A stretch of DNA of 64,000 bases from NCBI RefSeq assembly GCF_000303155.1, contig NC_018719.1, forward strand, positions 186,001-250,000. The letters are read 5' to 3'. The notes under the pieces were generated by a model. That model did not search any database. It was not told the origin of the DNA and saw nothing but the letters and a program-made list of their open reading frames with translations. The stretch comes from Candidatus Nitrososphaera gargensis Ga9.2 (lineage in GTDB: Archaea > Thermoproteota > Nitrososphaeria > Nitrososphaerales > Nitrososphaeraceae). Each line of letters starts with the position of its first letter. The stretch's first letter is position 1. The position numbers were made by a program, and so were the translations under genes. Below, piece by piece: positions 17,339 to 25,744 of this stretch.

Positions 17339-18784
17339 CTAGCCTTCCCGTAGTTTTTTCTGTATCATCTCTAGGGCAGCCTTGGGGTCAGCCCTGCCCT
17401 TTGTCGCCTGCATGACCTTGCCGAGCAAAAAGTTGGCTGCATTGGGGTTGCGCTTTGCGTCCTGAACTGCCGCCTGCTCTGACTTGAAAACAGACTCGAT
17501 CGCCTGCGCAAGCGCGCCAACATCGTCTATTTTGGCAGCCTGCGTCTTTTTGGCTACATGAGAGGGCATCTCGCCTGTCCTGACCACCTGAGCCAAGATC
17601 TGCTTGGCAGTCGCCCTGTTTATTGTGCCTTGGTCGACCAGCTTTGCCAGATCCGCGATGTGCTCCGGCCCTATCTTTAGACCGGCAAAAAGCGATCGTC
17701 TCTGCTGCTCCTCCTTCTGCCGCTCGTCAACAAAGCTCATCAGGTCGGTGACCAGCCAGTTTGCAATCTCTTTTGGCGATGAGTATATCTTGATCGCCGA
17801 CTCGAAAAAGTCTGCCAGCTCTTTATTGTCGATCAGCACCTGCGCGACGTGGGAAGAGATGCCGTATTTTGACACAAAGCGGTCCTTGCGGGTGTCGGGC
17901 AGCTCTGGCATCGACTGCCTGATGGACGAGATAAACTCGCTTCCAAGCACCACTGCCGGGACGTCCGGCTCGGGGAAGTAGCGGTAGTCCTGCTCTTCCT
18001 CCTTTGTCCTTGACTCTTTTGTCACCTTCCTTGCGTCATCCCAGTGCCGCGTCTCCGACCTGACTTCGATGTCACGCGAGGCCATAGTCCTCTGCCTCGT
18101 GATCTCGTACCGCACCGCCTTTTCAACATCGGCAAACGAGCTGACGTTCTTGATCTCGACCCTGTTGCCACCGCCCACAGAAACGTTGGCGTCGCAGCGA
18201 ACCGAGCCTTCCAGTTTCGTGTCGCACACGCCAAGGTGCTCTATTATCGAAGTTATCTTATCAAGGAACATCCTAACATCCTTTGGGTCGGTAAAGTCCG
18301 GCTCTGTCACTATCTCGACCAGAGGGACGCCGGCCCTGTTGTAGTCTATCAAAGCATAGACGCTTGTCTCCATGCTGCCTCCCTCGTAGACGAGCCTGCC
18401 GGGGTCTTCTTCAAGCTGCACCCGCCTTATCCTTGCGCTCTTGCCGTCGCCGTATCCGAGCCTGCCTTCAACGCCGATGCTTGTTATGCCGTACGCGTTG
18501 TACTGCGTCAGCTGGAAGTTCTTGGGCATGTCGGGGTAAAAGTAGTTCTTTCTGTAGAACGCGATTTCGTCAGGGATTTTACAGCCAAGCGCAAGCGATA
18601 TCATGCCGGCAAACTCGACTGCTTTTTGGTTCAGTAGCGGCAGCGTCCCTGGAAGCCCGGAGCACGTGGGGCAAGTGTTTGCGTTTGGCGCCTTTCCGCG
18701 GTAGTCGCTGCTGCACCGACAGAAGAGTTTGCTCTTGGCGCCTGTCAGCTGGCAGTGGATTTCAAGCCCAATCTTGGTCTCCAT
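17339..18784 (-). CDS. gatB: Asp/Glu-tRNA amidotransferase subunit B
   Basis: The ATG at 18784 (METKIGLEIHCQL) gives the canonical N-terminus and 481 residues; a longer frame upstream overlaps gatA and is rejected. Seen: CPTCSGLPGTLPLLN (zinc and ammonia-channel region), LVYEGGSMETSVYALIDYNRAGVPLVEIV, DYRYFPEPDVP, and the C-terminal YqeY-like tail (NFLLGKVMQATKGRADP). GatB phosphorylates the misacylated Asp-tRNA(Asn) or Glu-tRNA(Gln) and amidates it with ammonia from GatA. Last gene of the aspS-gatC-gatA-gatB operon. Confidence 0.95.
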   Translation of the reverse strand: METKIGLEIHCQLTGAKSKLFCRCSSDYRGKAPNANTCPTCSGLPGTLPLLNQKAVEFAGMISLALGCKIPDEIAFYRKNYFYPDMPKNFQLTQYNAYGITSIGVEGRLGYGDGKSARIRRVQLEEDPGRLVYEGGSMETSVYALIDYNRAGVPLVEIVTEPDFTDPKDVRMFLDKITSIIEHLGVCDTKLEGSVRCDANVSVGGGNRVEIKNVSSFADVEKAVRYEITRQRTMASRDIEVRSETRHWDDARKVTKESRTKEEEQDYRYFPEPDVPAVVLGSEFISSIRQSMPELPDTRKDRFVSKYGISSHVAQVLIDNKELADFFESAIKIYSSPKEIANWLVTDLMSFVDERQKEEQQRRSLFAGLKIGPEHIADLAKLVDQGTINRATAKQILAQVVRTGEMPSHVAKKTQAAKIDDVGALAQAIESVFKSEQAAVQDAKRNPNAANFLLGKVMQATKGRADPKAALEMIQKKLREG

Positions 18785-18785
18785 C

Positions 18786-20237
18786 TTATAGCTCAGGGCT
18801 CCTCTGCACCTTGGCAGCCTGCTCAAACAGGTACGCCGCATCCAGCATCGTCTGTTCCTGAAACTCGTCTGCCATTATCTGCAAGCCCACAGGCAGGCCG
18901 TCGGCAAAGCCGGCAGGAACCGACATCGCCGGCATACCTGTCAGGTTCGCCACCACAGTGTCAATGTCAACAAGATACATCTTGAGCGGATCATCTATCT
19001 TTTCACCTATCTTGAACGGCAGTATAGGCATCGTCGGTCCTATCAGGACGTCATATTTCTTGAACAGCGCCTTGAGCTCGCGCTTGAGGAGCGAGCGCAC
19101 CTGCTGCGCTTTCAGGTAGTACTTGCCATAGTAACCGGACGACAGAACGTACGACCCAACAATTATCCTCCTCTTGACCTCTTCGCCAAAGTTGCTGCGC
19201 GCCTTAGCAAAGTAGCTGTTCCACTCGTAGCCTTCCGGGCTTAAGTCAAACCCGTAGCGCACGTTGTCATAGCGCGCCAAGTTGCTGCTCGCCTCTGCCG
19301 TTGCAATAGTATAGTAGGACGCAAGGGCGTACTGCACAGACGCAAGCGACGCCTGTTCGCACGTGCACCCCTCCTGCCCAACCAGCGTGTCTGCCGCCTT
19401 GTGGATCACTTTTGCAACTGCCGGGTCTGCACCTTCAATGAACTCTTGTACAAGGCCGACGCGCAGGCCTTTCTTTCTCTCCTGCAATGAATATGTCGGC
19501 TTGCCGCCTGCCGTGGTATGGTCGTTTTCGTCCGCGCCGGCGATCACGTTCAGCACCGAAACAGCATCTGAAACCGTCCTGCCAAGCGGCCCTATCTGTT
19601 CTAGGCTGTTTGCGTACGACACGAGCCCGTACCTGCTTATCAGCCCGTACGTCGGCTTTAACCCAACTACAGAGCAAAAGCTGGCCGGGCACCTGACCGA
19701 GCCTCCTGTATCGGAACCGAGTGATACCGTGCATTCAAGCGCGGCCACGCTTGCAGCGCTTCCGCCTGATGACCCACCTGGCACCCTGCTAATGTCCCAC
19801 GGGTTTCTGGTGGTGCCATGCCTGCTAAACTCTGTAGTCGAGCCCATTGCAAACTCGTCAAGGTTGGCCTTGCCGATCACTATGGCTCCGGCGTCCTGCA
19901 GCCTCTTGACCACAGTCGCGTCATACGGCGGCACGTATGCTTCAAGCATCCTTGAGGCGCATGTGGTCTTGATACCTTTGGTGCAAATGTTGTCCTTGAC
20001 GCTCACCGCGACGCCGGCAAGCGCTCCTGCCTGCTCTCCGTCCCTTACCTTTTTGTCGATTGCTCTCGCCCGGTCTATCGCTTCCTTGTTGTTGACTGTC
20101 ACAAACGCGTTTACCTTGGGCTCTACCTTTTCGATCCTTTCTAAAAGCTGATAGATGTATTCCTCAGCTGAAAACTCTCTGCTTTTGACGCCTGCCGCAA
20201 CCTGCCCTGCATCAAGGGTGTAGAGGGCCACCACCAA
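18786..20237 (-). CDS. gatA: Asp/Glu-tRNA amidotransferase subunit A
   Basis: 483 residues. The amidase Ser-cisSer-Lys triad is visible: Lys in SVKDNICTKG (~85), cis-Ser in VPGGSSGGSAASVAA (~160) and Ser in SLGSDTGGSVRCPAS (~183). It hydrolyses glutamine and channels ammonia to GatB. It ends 1 base before the gatB start region and follows gatC by 6 bases. Length and domain order are normal. Confidence 0.96.
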   Translation of the reverse strand: MVVALYTLDAGQVAAGVKSREFSAEEYIYQLLERIEKVEPKVNAFVTVNNKEAIDRARAIDKKVRDGEQAGALAGVAVSVKDNICTKGIKTTCASRMLEAYVPPYDATVVKRLQDAGAIVIGKANLDEFAMGSTTEFSRHGTTRNPWDISRVPGGSSGGSAASVAALECTVSLGSDTGGSVRCPASFCSVVGLKPTYGLISRYGLVSYANSLEQIGPLGRTVSDAVSVLNVIAGADENDHTTAGGKPTYSLQERKKGLRVGLVQEFIEGADPAVAKVIHKAADTLVGQEGCTCEQASLASVQYALASYYTIATAEASSNLARYDNVRYGFDLSPEGYEWNSYFAKARSNFGEEVKRRIIVGSYVLSSGYYGKYYLKAQQVRSLLKRELKALFKKYDVLIGPTMPILPFKIGEKIDDPLKMYLVDIDTVVANLTGMPAMSVPAGFADGLPVGLQIMADEFQEQTMLDAAYLFEQAAKVQRSPEL

Positions 20238-20243
20238 TTCTTG

Positions 20244-20513
20244 TCACACCATCCTCGGCCCCTTCACAAAGCCGTCCTTTCTGTATTTAGTCCCAAGCGT
20301 GTCGCCTTCAAAATCTGCCGGCTCGTCACGCCGCAGATCCGCAAATTTCTTTCTGGAAACGATCGGCTTGACCTCCTCTAGCGGTATTGTGTCCAGCTTG
20401 TCCAGGTACTTGATTATCTCCTTGATCTGCGATGTGTATCGATCTAGCTCGTCGTCTGACAGCTCGATCCTTGCAAGCCAGCCAAGGTGCTTTACTTCCT
20501 CTTTGGTCACCAT
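20244..20513 (-). CDS. gatC: Asp/Glu-tRNA amidotransferase subunit C
   Basis: 89 residues. EVKHLGWLARIELSDDELD and SQIKEIIKYLDKLDTIPLEE are the GatC belt helices; RRDEPADFEGDT and the C-terminal KDGFVKGPRMV complete the family pattern. It wraps and stabilises GatA-GatB. It starts 1 base after the aspS stop. Confidence 0.95.
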   Translation of the reverse strand: MVTKEEVKHLGWLARIELSDDELDRYTSQIKEIIKYLDKLDTIPLEEVKPIVSRKKFADLRRDEPADFEGDTLGTKYRKDGFVKGPRMV

Positions 20514-20514
20514 A

Positions 20515-21846
20515 TCATGGAGCCAGCCTGTCTATGTCTCTTGGGTAAAGGGTCGCGTCGCGGATGTTTTCAATTTTTGTTAGCGCCATCATCAGCCTCT
20601 CAAGCCCGAGGCCAAAGCCGGCGTGCGGCGGGACGCCATAGTCAAACACCCGTAAATGATAGTCGAACGCGTCAGGCTTCAGGCCCTGCTTGCTCATGCG
20701 CTCCACCAGCTGGTCCTTGCGGTTGATTCTTGTGCTGCCCGACGACATTTCAAGCGCGCCGTACATCAGGTCGAATGACTCGCACACTCTGCCGCCGTCC
20801 GCCGTGCCGGGCTTGACGTAGAATGGCTTGGTCGAGGTCGGCCAGTCTATGATAAAGTAAAAGCTGTTGAGCCGGTCGTCCTGCAGGCTCTTCATCACCT
20901 GAGGAGAGATGTCATCGCCCCACTGGATGCGCTCGCCGGCCTCCTGCAGCTTGTCAATGAGATCGGAATAGGTGTACTTTGGGAAGGGAAGCTCGACAGC
21001 CGGCAGCTGGCTCTCCAAGAATTTCAGGTCGTCCGCGTTCCTCTCCTTTATCGTCTCGATGATGTTTACTATCATGCGCTCAAGGAGCGACATCACGTCG
21101 TTATAGTCCACGAACGCGCGCTCGACATCTATTGATATCGCCTCAGACAGGTGACGGTTTGTGCGCGATGGCTCGGCTCTGAAAATGGGGCCAACTTCAA
21201 AGACGCTCTCAAACGCCATTGTCAGCTGCTCCTTGTAGAGCTGCGGGCTCTGCGCGAGGAACGCCTCCCTATCGTAGTAGAATATCGGGAACAGCGCCGC
21301 CCCGCCCTCTGTAGCAGTCGCTATCATTTTCGGCGTGTTTACTTCAATAAACTTTTGCCTTGCAAGGAACTCCCTGACAGAGTTGAGCACTGTCTGGCGT
21401 ATCCGAAATATCGCGCCAAGATAGTTGCGGCGGAGATCTACTGCGCGAAGGTCAAGCCTAGTGTCAATGCCCACCGTCGAAGTCTTGCCCTGCATCATAA
21501 AAGGTGCAGCCTTTTTTGCTATCGAAAATGCCCTGATCTCCGATGGCACCACTTCTGCCCCGTTTGGCGCCTTTTCCTGTGGCCTCACCTTGCCGCGCAC
21601 CCCGATCGAGCTGTGCTCCTTGACCTCCTTGGCCATTTCAAAGATCGGTTCGCTGCACTCGCCCTTTTTTGCGGTGATCTGCACTTCGCCGTGCATGTCC
21701 TTTAGTATGATAAACTGGATGTTGCCGTGATCCCTCACGCTGGCGACCCAGCCCATGACAACCACTTCGCTATCTCCGATAGAGGGGCTTATCTCTGAGG
21801 AATAGTGGGTCCTCCGCCAGTGTCCAAGATCTTGTTCTTGCAACAT
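20515..21846 (-). CDS. aspS: aspartyl-tRNA synthetase, probably non-discriminating
   Basis: Start at the ATG 21846 (a TTG at 21855 is less likely); 443 residues. N-terminal OB-fold (VMGWVASVRDHGNIQFIILKD), then class II motifs: motif 1 around RQTVLNSVREFL, the flipping loop TEGGAALFPI, SPQLYKEQL, motif 2 FRAEPSRTNRHLSEA, motif 3 GFGLGLERLMM. It is an archaeal/eukaryotic-type AspRS. Its operon with gatCAB suggests it charges both tRNA(Asp) and tRNA(Asn), the latter then amidated. A TATA-like sequence lies just upstream. Confidence 0.95.
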   Translation of the reverse strand: MLQEQDLGHWRRTHYSSEISPSIGDSEVVVMGWVASVRDHGNIQFIILKDMHGEVQITAKKGECSEPIFEMAKEVKEHSSIGVRGKVRPQEKAPNGAEVVPSEIRAFSIAKKAAPFMMQGKTSTVGIDTRLDLRAVDLRRNYLGAIFRIRQTVLNSVREFLARQKFIEVNTPKMIATATEGGAALFPIFYYDREAFLAQSPQLYKEQLTMAFESVFEVGPIFRAEPSRTNRHLSEAISIDVERAFVDYNDVMSLLERMIVNIIETIKERNADDLKFLESQLPAVELPFPKYTYSDLIDKLQEAGERIQWGDDISPQVMKSLQDDRLNSFYFIIDWPTSTKPFYVKPGTADGGRVCESFDLMYGALEMSSGSTRINRKDQLVERMSKQGLKPDAFDYHLRVFDYGVPPHAGFGLGLERLMMALTKIENIRDATLYPRDIDRLAP

Positions 21847-21867
21847 TTCTCCCAATTGAGTAAGTGC

Positions 21868-21884
21868 TTGTACTTAAAAAGAGG
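21868..21884 (-). promoter_or_regulatory. TATA box of the aspS-gatCAB operon
   Basis: On the minus strand the bases read CTCTTTTTAAGTACAAG, centred about 30 bases before the ATG at 21846. The TTTTTAAG core suits an archaeal TATA box and predicts a very short 5' leader. Confidence 0.5.
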
Positions 21885-21915
21885 TTAATTTAACCTTACC
21901 AGCAGAGCATGTATG

Positions 21916-22308
21916 TCAGTGCAACTCTGTGATGCCGACGTACTTTCTAACCATGGCAAGCAGCAGTGCCTTTGTCATAGGCTTTGTGACCAGCTCGGAT
22001 ACTGACATCGAAGGAAAGAGTGACGAGAACTCGGGCTTGTTGATCTCGAACGCGCTCATGAGCACGATCGGCACGTCCGGCCTTGTGCCTTTGGCCCTCC
22101 TTGCGAGATCAAACCCGCTCATGCCGGGCATCCTGATGTCAGAAATTATCAAGGCGTATTCTTGGCTGTTGTTTCGGAATTCTTCAAGAGCCTTCCTCGA
22201 ATCCGTAAAGCCGTTCGCCTTGTACCCATTATTCTTCAAGGAATTTTGGATTGCTGCTACAACATCGGGCTCATCATCGATTATCATCACCTTTTTCGGG
22301 ATTGTCAT
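21916..22308 (-). CDS. single-domain response regulator
   Basis: The ATG at 22308 (MTIPKKVMIIDDEPDVV) is chosen over the TTG-like frame start at 22332; 130 residues. Receiver landmarks: IDDEPD, phospho-Asp in YALIISDIRMPGMSG (~60), Ser in VLMSAFEI and Lys in LVTKPMTK. No output domain and no adjacent kinase. It is similar in design to the regulator at 8.1 kb; both have an unusual ~25-residue 'EI-x-F-x-x-x-FP-x-(I/M)' segment before the Lys. Confidence 0.9.
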   Translation of the reverse strand: MTIPKKVMIIDDEPDVVAAIQNSLKNNGYKANGFTDSRKALEEFRNNSQEYALIISDIRMPGMSGFDLARRAKGTRPDVPIVLMSAFEINKPEFSSLFPSMSVSELVTKPMTKALLLAMVRKYVGITELH

Positions 22309-22387
22309 AAATTTTTTGGCTAAAAAGAGCAACAGTCTATCAGGCTTTTAAGATTTGTGGTATGATAATCGGAATCAATCTGCTAGT

Positions 22388-23323
22388 CTAGCGCATGATC
22401 TCGTTTACTATTCTGTCCAGCACGCTGCTGACCGCTTCTTTTTTGATCACGCCTGTGACAAAGTGGGGCTTGCCTCCTCCCCTGCCGTCCGGGCCGGCGA
22501 ACTGTTTGAACAGTTTGTTGCAGTCGATCCCCTTCATCTTTTCATTTCGCGCAAAAACAACATTTGCCATTTCGCCGCTTCCAACATTTGCGACAAGGAC
22601 TACTGTGTTGTTGTTTGCATCGGCGATCTTGTCTCCTGCAAATTCCTGAAGCTGGTCGTCAGCCAGATTTTCAAACACTCCTTTGAGCAGTGTCACCCTG
22701 TCGTTTGTGACCGGCTTGATGCCTGATAGTTTTTCCCGGCCAAGTGCCTTCAATTTTCTGGCGTTGCTTTCATTCTCTGATCTCAATTTCTTCGCAGTGT
22801 TCTCGACGGTGTTGATATTGGCGCCAAGCTCGCTACACACCCTCATTAGCTTGGCCGCCAGTGTCACCGCGGTCTCTTTGGCCTGCCGGCCCACTGCAAA
22901 GTCCACTTCGTATTCGCTTCCGCTTTTTGATAACCGTGTGACTAGAAAAAAGTCGCATTCCTGCAGGTTGCTGGCATGATCCATCGCGCAGGCTGCAACG
23001 TCATGATTTTCGATCTCTACGACCCTGACTTCGCCGGCTGCCGCTATCCTTTCTTCGTTTGCCCGCAGGTTTGGTATGTTTTTCTTGGCCTTTTCAAGCG
23101 ACGGAAATGTGCGCGCCACCACTTTGCGCCCTTCAGTAATGAGTAAATTTACTTCAGACTCTGCCTTGAGCACGGTGTCAAGGTCAAGCTGCGGGATCAC
23201 AATAAACGCTGTGTTGCCTGAGCCTTTGTGCTCCACCTTCCTTACCCTGAGCGTCTGCCCAAGCAACTTTTGGAGCGAGCCTATAAATGCGTGCTCTGCC
23301 GTGTGAGCTAGCCTATCGTGCAC
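22388..23323 (-). CDS. alaX: AlaX-like trans-editing protein with DHHA1 domain
   Basis: 311 residues from a GTG. The first part resembles the AlaRS editing domain: HTAEHAFIGSLQKLLGQ (HxxxH) and CAMDHASNLQECDFFLVTR (C-x3-H metal pair). A coiled region follows, then a DHHA1-type end with FAGPDGRGGGKPHFVTGV. Such free-standing proteins hydrolyse mischarged Ser/Gly-tRNA(Ala). No AlaRS catalytic core is present. It is divergent from purP, with starts about 75 bases apart, and sits beside the aspS-gatCAB operon, so this is a small translation-fidelity cluster. Confidence 0.8.
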   Translation of the reverse strand: MHDRLAHTAEHAFIGSLQKLLGQTLRVRKVEHKGSGNTAFIVIPQLDLDTVLKAESEVNLLITEGRKVVARTFPSLEKAKKNIPNLRANEERIAAAGEVRVVEIENHDVAACAMDHASNLQECDFFLVTRLSKSGSEYEVDFAVGRQAKETAVTLAAKLMRVCSELGANINTVENTAKKLRSENESNARKLKALGREKLSGIKPVTNDRVTLLKGVFENLADDQLQEFAGDKIADANNNTVVLVANVGSGEMANVVFARNEKMKGIDCNKLFKQFAGPDGRGGGKPHFVTGVIKKEAVSSVLDRIVNEIMR

Positions 23324-23397
23324 GGCACTCTCTTCCCCTGCCAGCTATAAATGCCATTGAGAAGGATTTTAACCTCCCTGCTAACAACCAACAGCCG

Positions 23398-24447
23398 TTG
23401 GCTAGGAAGAAGGTTGGCAAGCGTGTTACGATAGCAACGCTGGGTTCTCACTGCTCACTTCAGGTGCTAAAGGGGGCCAAGGACGAGGGCTTTCATACCC
23501 TGCTAATATGCGAGAAGCGGCGGCTTGGGCTCTACCGGCGCTTTGGGTTTATCGACGAGATCATTGAAGTCGACAGCTTTAGGGAGATCCTTGAAGACAA
23601 ATGCCGCAAGCGCTTGAGGCAGGCAAATTCGGTGCTGATACCGCACGGCACCCTGATATCGCAGATGAGGAGCGATGAGATTGAAAAGATAGACACGCCC
23701 ATCTTTGGCAACAAGTGGATACTGAGGTGGGAGGCCGACAGGGAGCTCAAGGAAAAGCTGATGAACGAAGCCGGCCTTCGAACTCCGCGGGCGGTCAAGT
23801 CAAAGGACGACCTCAATGGCCTCTGCATCGTGAAGCTGCACGGCGCGGCCGGCGGCCGGGGATACTACCTTGCATGGAACAGGGAGAGCTTTGAGGAAGG
23901 CGCAAGGCGGCTGATCGATCAGAAAGCGATCAGGAGCGAAAACGATCTTTACATTCAGGAATTTATCAGGGGCGTTCCAGTGTACCTGCAGTATTTCTAT
24001 TCGCCGGTAACCGGCGAGCTTGAACTGCTCGGGATTGACAGGCGCTACGAATCGGACATTGATGGCATCGGCAGGATTCCGGCAAAGCAGCAGCTTGGAG
24101 CCGGGGTCGAGCCTTCGTACAATGTGATTGGCAACATCCCGCTCGTGCTCCGTGAGTCATTGCTGGACGAAGTCTACAAGATGGGCGAGAGCTTTGTGCG
24201 CGCAGCAGAGAGACTCGTGCCTCCAGGGATGCCCGGTCCGTTCTGCCTTGAAGGCGTCTATGACAGCGAGGGCAAGTTCACCACGTTTGAATTCTCTGCA
24301 AGGATTGTGGCAGGGACGAACCTCTACCTTGACGGCTCGCCTTATTCGGGTCTGCTGTACGATGACCCGATGAGCATGGGGAGAAGAATAGCGCGGGAAG
24401 TCAAGATGGCAAGCAAGAAGGGCAAGCTTGGAAAAGTAGTGACCTAA
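23398..24447 (+). CDS. purP: FAICAR synthetase PurP (formate-dependent)
   Basis: PurP ligates formate to AICAR with ATP in archaeal purine synthesis. The conserved N-terminus TIATLGSHCSLQVLKGAKDE sits close to the TTG at 23398, which I take as the start (349 residues); the frame is open to 23287 but would overlap the alaX gene. The ATP-grasp part shows VKLHGAAGGRGYYLA, DLYIQEFIRGVPV and the C-terminal EFSARIVAGTNLY metal site. A TATA-like CTATAAATG at about 23344 supports the start. Gene intact. Confidence 0.9.
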   Translation: MARKKVGKRVTIATLGSHCSLQVLKGAKDEGFHTLLICEKRRLGLYRRFGFIDEIIEVDSFREILEDKCRKRLRQANSVLIPHGTLISQMRSDEIEKIDTPIFGNKWILRWEADRELKEKLMNEAGLRTPRAVKSKDDLNGLCIVKLHGAAGGRGYYLAWNRESFEEGARRLIDQKAIRSENDLYIQEFIRGVPVYLQYFYSPVTGELELLGIDRRYESDIDGIGRIPAKQQLGAGVEPSYNVIGNIPLVLRESLLDEVYKMGESFVRAAERLVPPGMPGPFCLEGVYDSEGKFTTFEFSARIVAGTNLYLDGSPYSGLLYDDPMSMGRRIAREVKMASKKGKLGKVVT

Positions 24448-24472
24448 GAAAGAAGCGTGCTACAAATGTTTA

Positions 24473-25744
24473 ATGTTTGATCTTGCAACGGTATATGTTA
24501 TGCTCAGAGACAGCCGCAAACTTGCAGCAGCGTGCAAATATGCCGAGATTGCGGTAAGAGAGGCTGAAAATGCAAAGAGCGCTGGCACGTTTGGCGTAGG
24601 CGGGCTTTTGATAGGAAATGACGGTAAGATATACAAAATAATTAGAAACACGGTAATCCAGGGCAACTCTGTTCACGACCCGACGGCACATGTTGAGAGA
24701 CAGCTGGTAGACTGGTACTTTTCAAAAAAGAGAGAGAAGAAAACAAAAAACTTGCTTCTTCCGCCTGCAAATAAGACGACTATAATCACGTCTCTGGATC
24801 CGTGCATGATGTGCTCTGGCGCTATCCTTGCCGGTGGATTTAACGTAATCCATATCTCCCAAGACAGCCAGACGGGTACAAGCTGCAGGGGAGTTGGAGA
24901 TTTTTCAACCCTGCCAGATGGCCTTGAGCAAAGGGCCAGAGAAACGTTTTCTGCTTTTGGAGTGGTCGGGAACAGGCTGTTCAACGGGCCTCCTGATTCG
25001 ATATTTTCAGGCGACGAAATCGACAGCAAGCTAGATCGGCGATCGGTGCGCGCCTTTTCTTCCAGCTTGAAAAAGATCAAGGGAATAATTAACAATCACC
25101 ACGGGCAGTCGCCAGACAAACTAACAGACCCCAAGACCCTTGCCAGATCATCGCGCATTTTCAGGCTGCTGAAAAAGTACAACTCAAAAGTGTTTTCTGA
25201 TGGATACCTCGTTGATTTTGACAAGCCCGGAATAAACCTTGGACAGATTCTAGTGGAAAAGGCAAAAGAATCGCATGAAAAATCAGGTGTCTTTAATTCT
25301 GCCTGCCTGATAGATCCTTTTGGAAATGTGCTCCTCTCAGAGGCCGGTGCCGAAGATGCGTCTCCCATACGGGCGCCCTTCTTGGAGCTGGTGCGCAAAT
25401 ATCATCGCCTGCTGCTTGAAGCAGGAGCTGAGGGCAGCAAGCACCTCGCGCATCTGAAATATTGCAAGACAGTGACCATGCTTGGGCCGGGGCGGGATCC
25501 AAAGAGCCTAATGGAGGTAGGATGCTTTGGCTCGTGTATAGAGGGAAAATTGCCAAAAGGCGAGCAGATGCAGTACGTCATTCCGCAACAAGGGCAGGAC
25601 GACCTGCAAAATATGCTGAACAACCTGCCTCCACTTTATTCAGACGTTATGCGACTAAAAGATGCCATCCATCAAGTAAAAGACGTACAACTCCAGCAAT
25701 TCTGCACAAGCAAGGCTACATTATTTGCGAGCGGACGTACCTGA
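24473..25744 (+). CDS. two-domain cytidine/deoxycytidylate deaminase-like protein
   Basis: 423 residues. The N-terminal ~160 carry a zinc deaminase site: TAHVERQL (His, with catalytic Glu) and DPCMMCSGAI (PCxxC). The C-terminal ~260 are long for the family; a later stretch (GVFNSACLIDPFGNVLLSEA) resembles a second deaminase strand pair without the zinc residues. The substrate could be a free nucleotide, tRNA base or riboflavin precursor. The 3' end overlaps a convergent gene by 29 bases. Family assignment of the N-half is good; function is open. Confidence 0.7.
   Translation: MFDLATVYVMLRDSRKLAAACKYAEIAVREAENAKSAGTFGVGGLLIGNDGKIYKIIRNTVIQGNSVHDPTAHVERQLVDWYFSKKREKKTKNLLLPPANKTTIITSLDPCMMCSGAILAGGFNVIHISQDSQTGTSCRGVGDFSTLPDGLEQRARETFSAFGVVGNRLFNGPPDSIFSGDEIDSKLDRRSVRAFSSSLKKIKGIINNHHGQSPDKLTDPKTLARSSRIFRLLKKYNSKVFSDGYLVDFDKPGINLGQILVEKAKESHEKSGVFNSACLIDPFGNVLLSEAGAEDASPIRAPFLELVRKYHRLLLEAGAEGSKHLAHLKYCKTVTMLGPGRDPKSLMEVGCFGSCIEGKLPKGEQMQYVIPQQGQDDLQNMLNNLPPLYSDVMRLKDAIHQVKDVQLQQFCTSKATLFASGRT

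Noticed and set aside
19363-20151. 262-codon plus-strand open frame opposite gatA
   Set aside because: It is the antisense shadow of gatA; Ser/Pro/Leu-rich with no motif, a usual effect of high-GC coding DNA.
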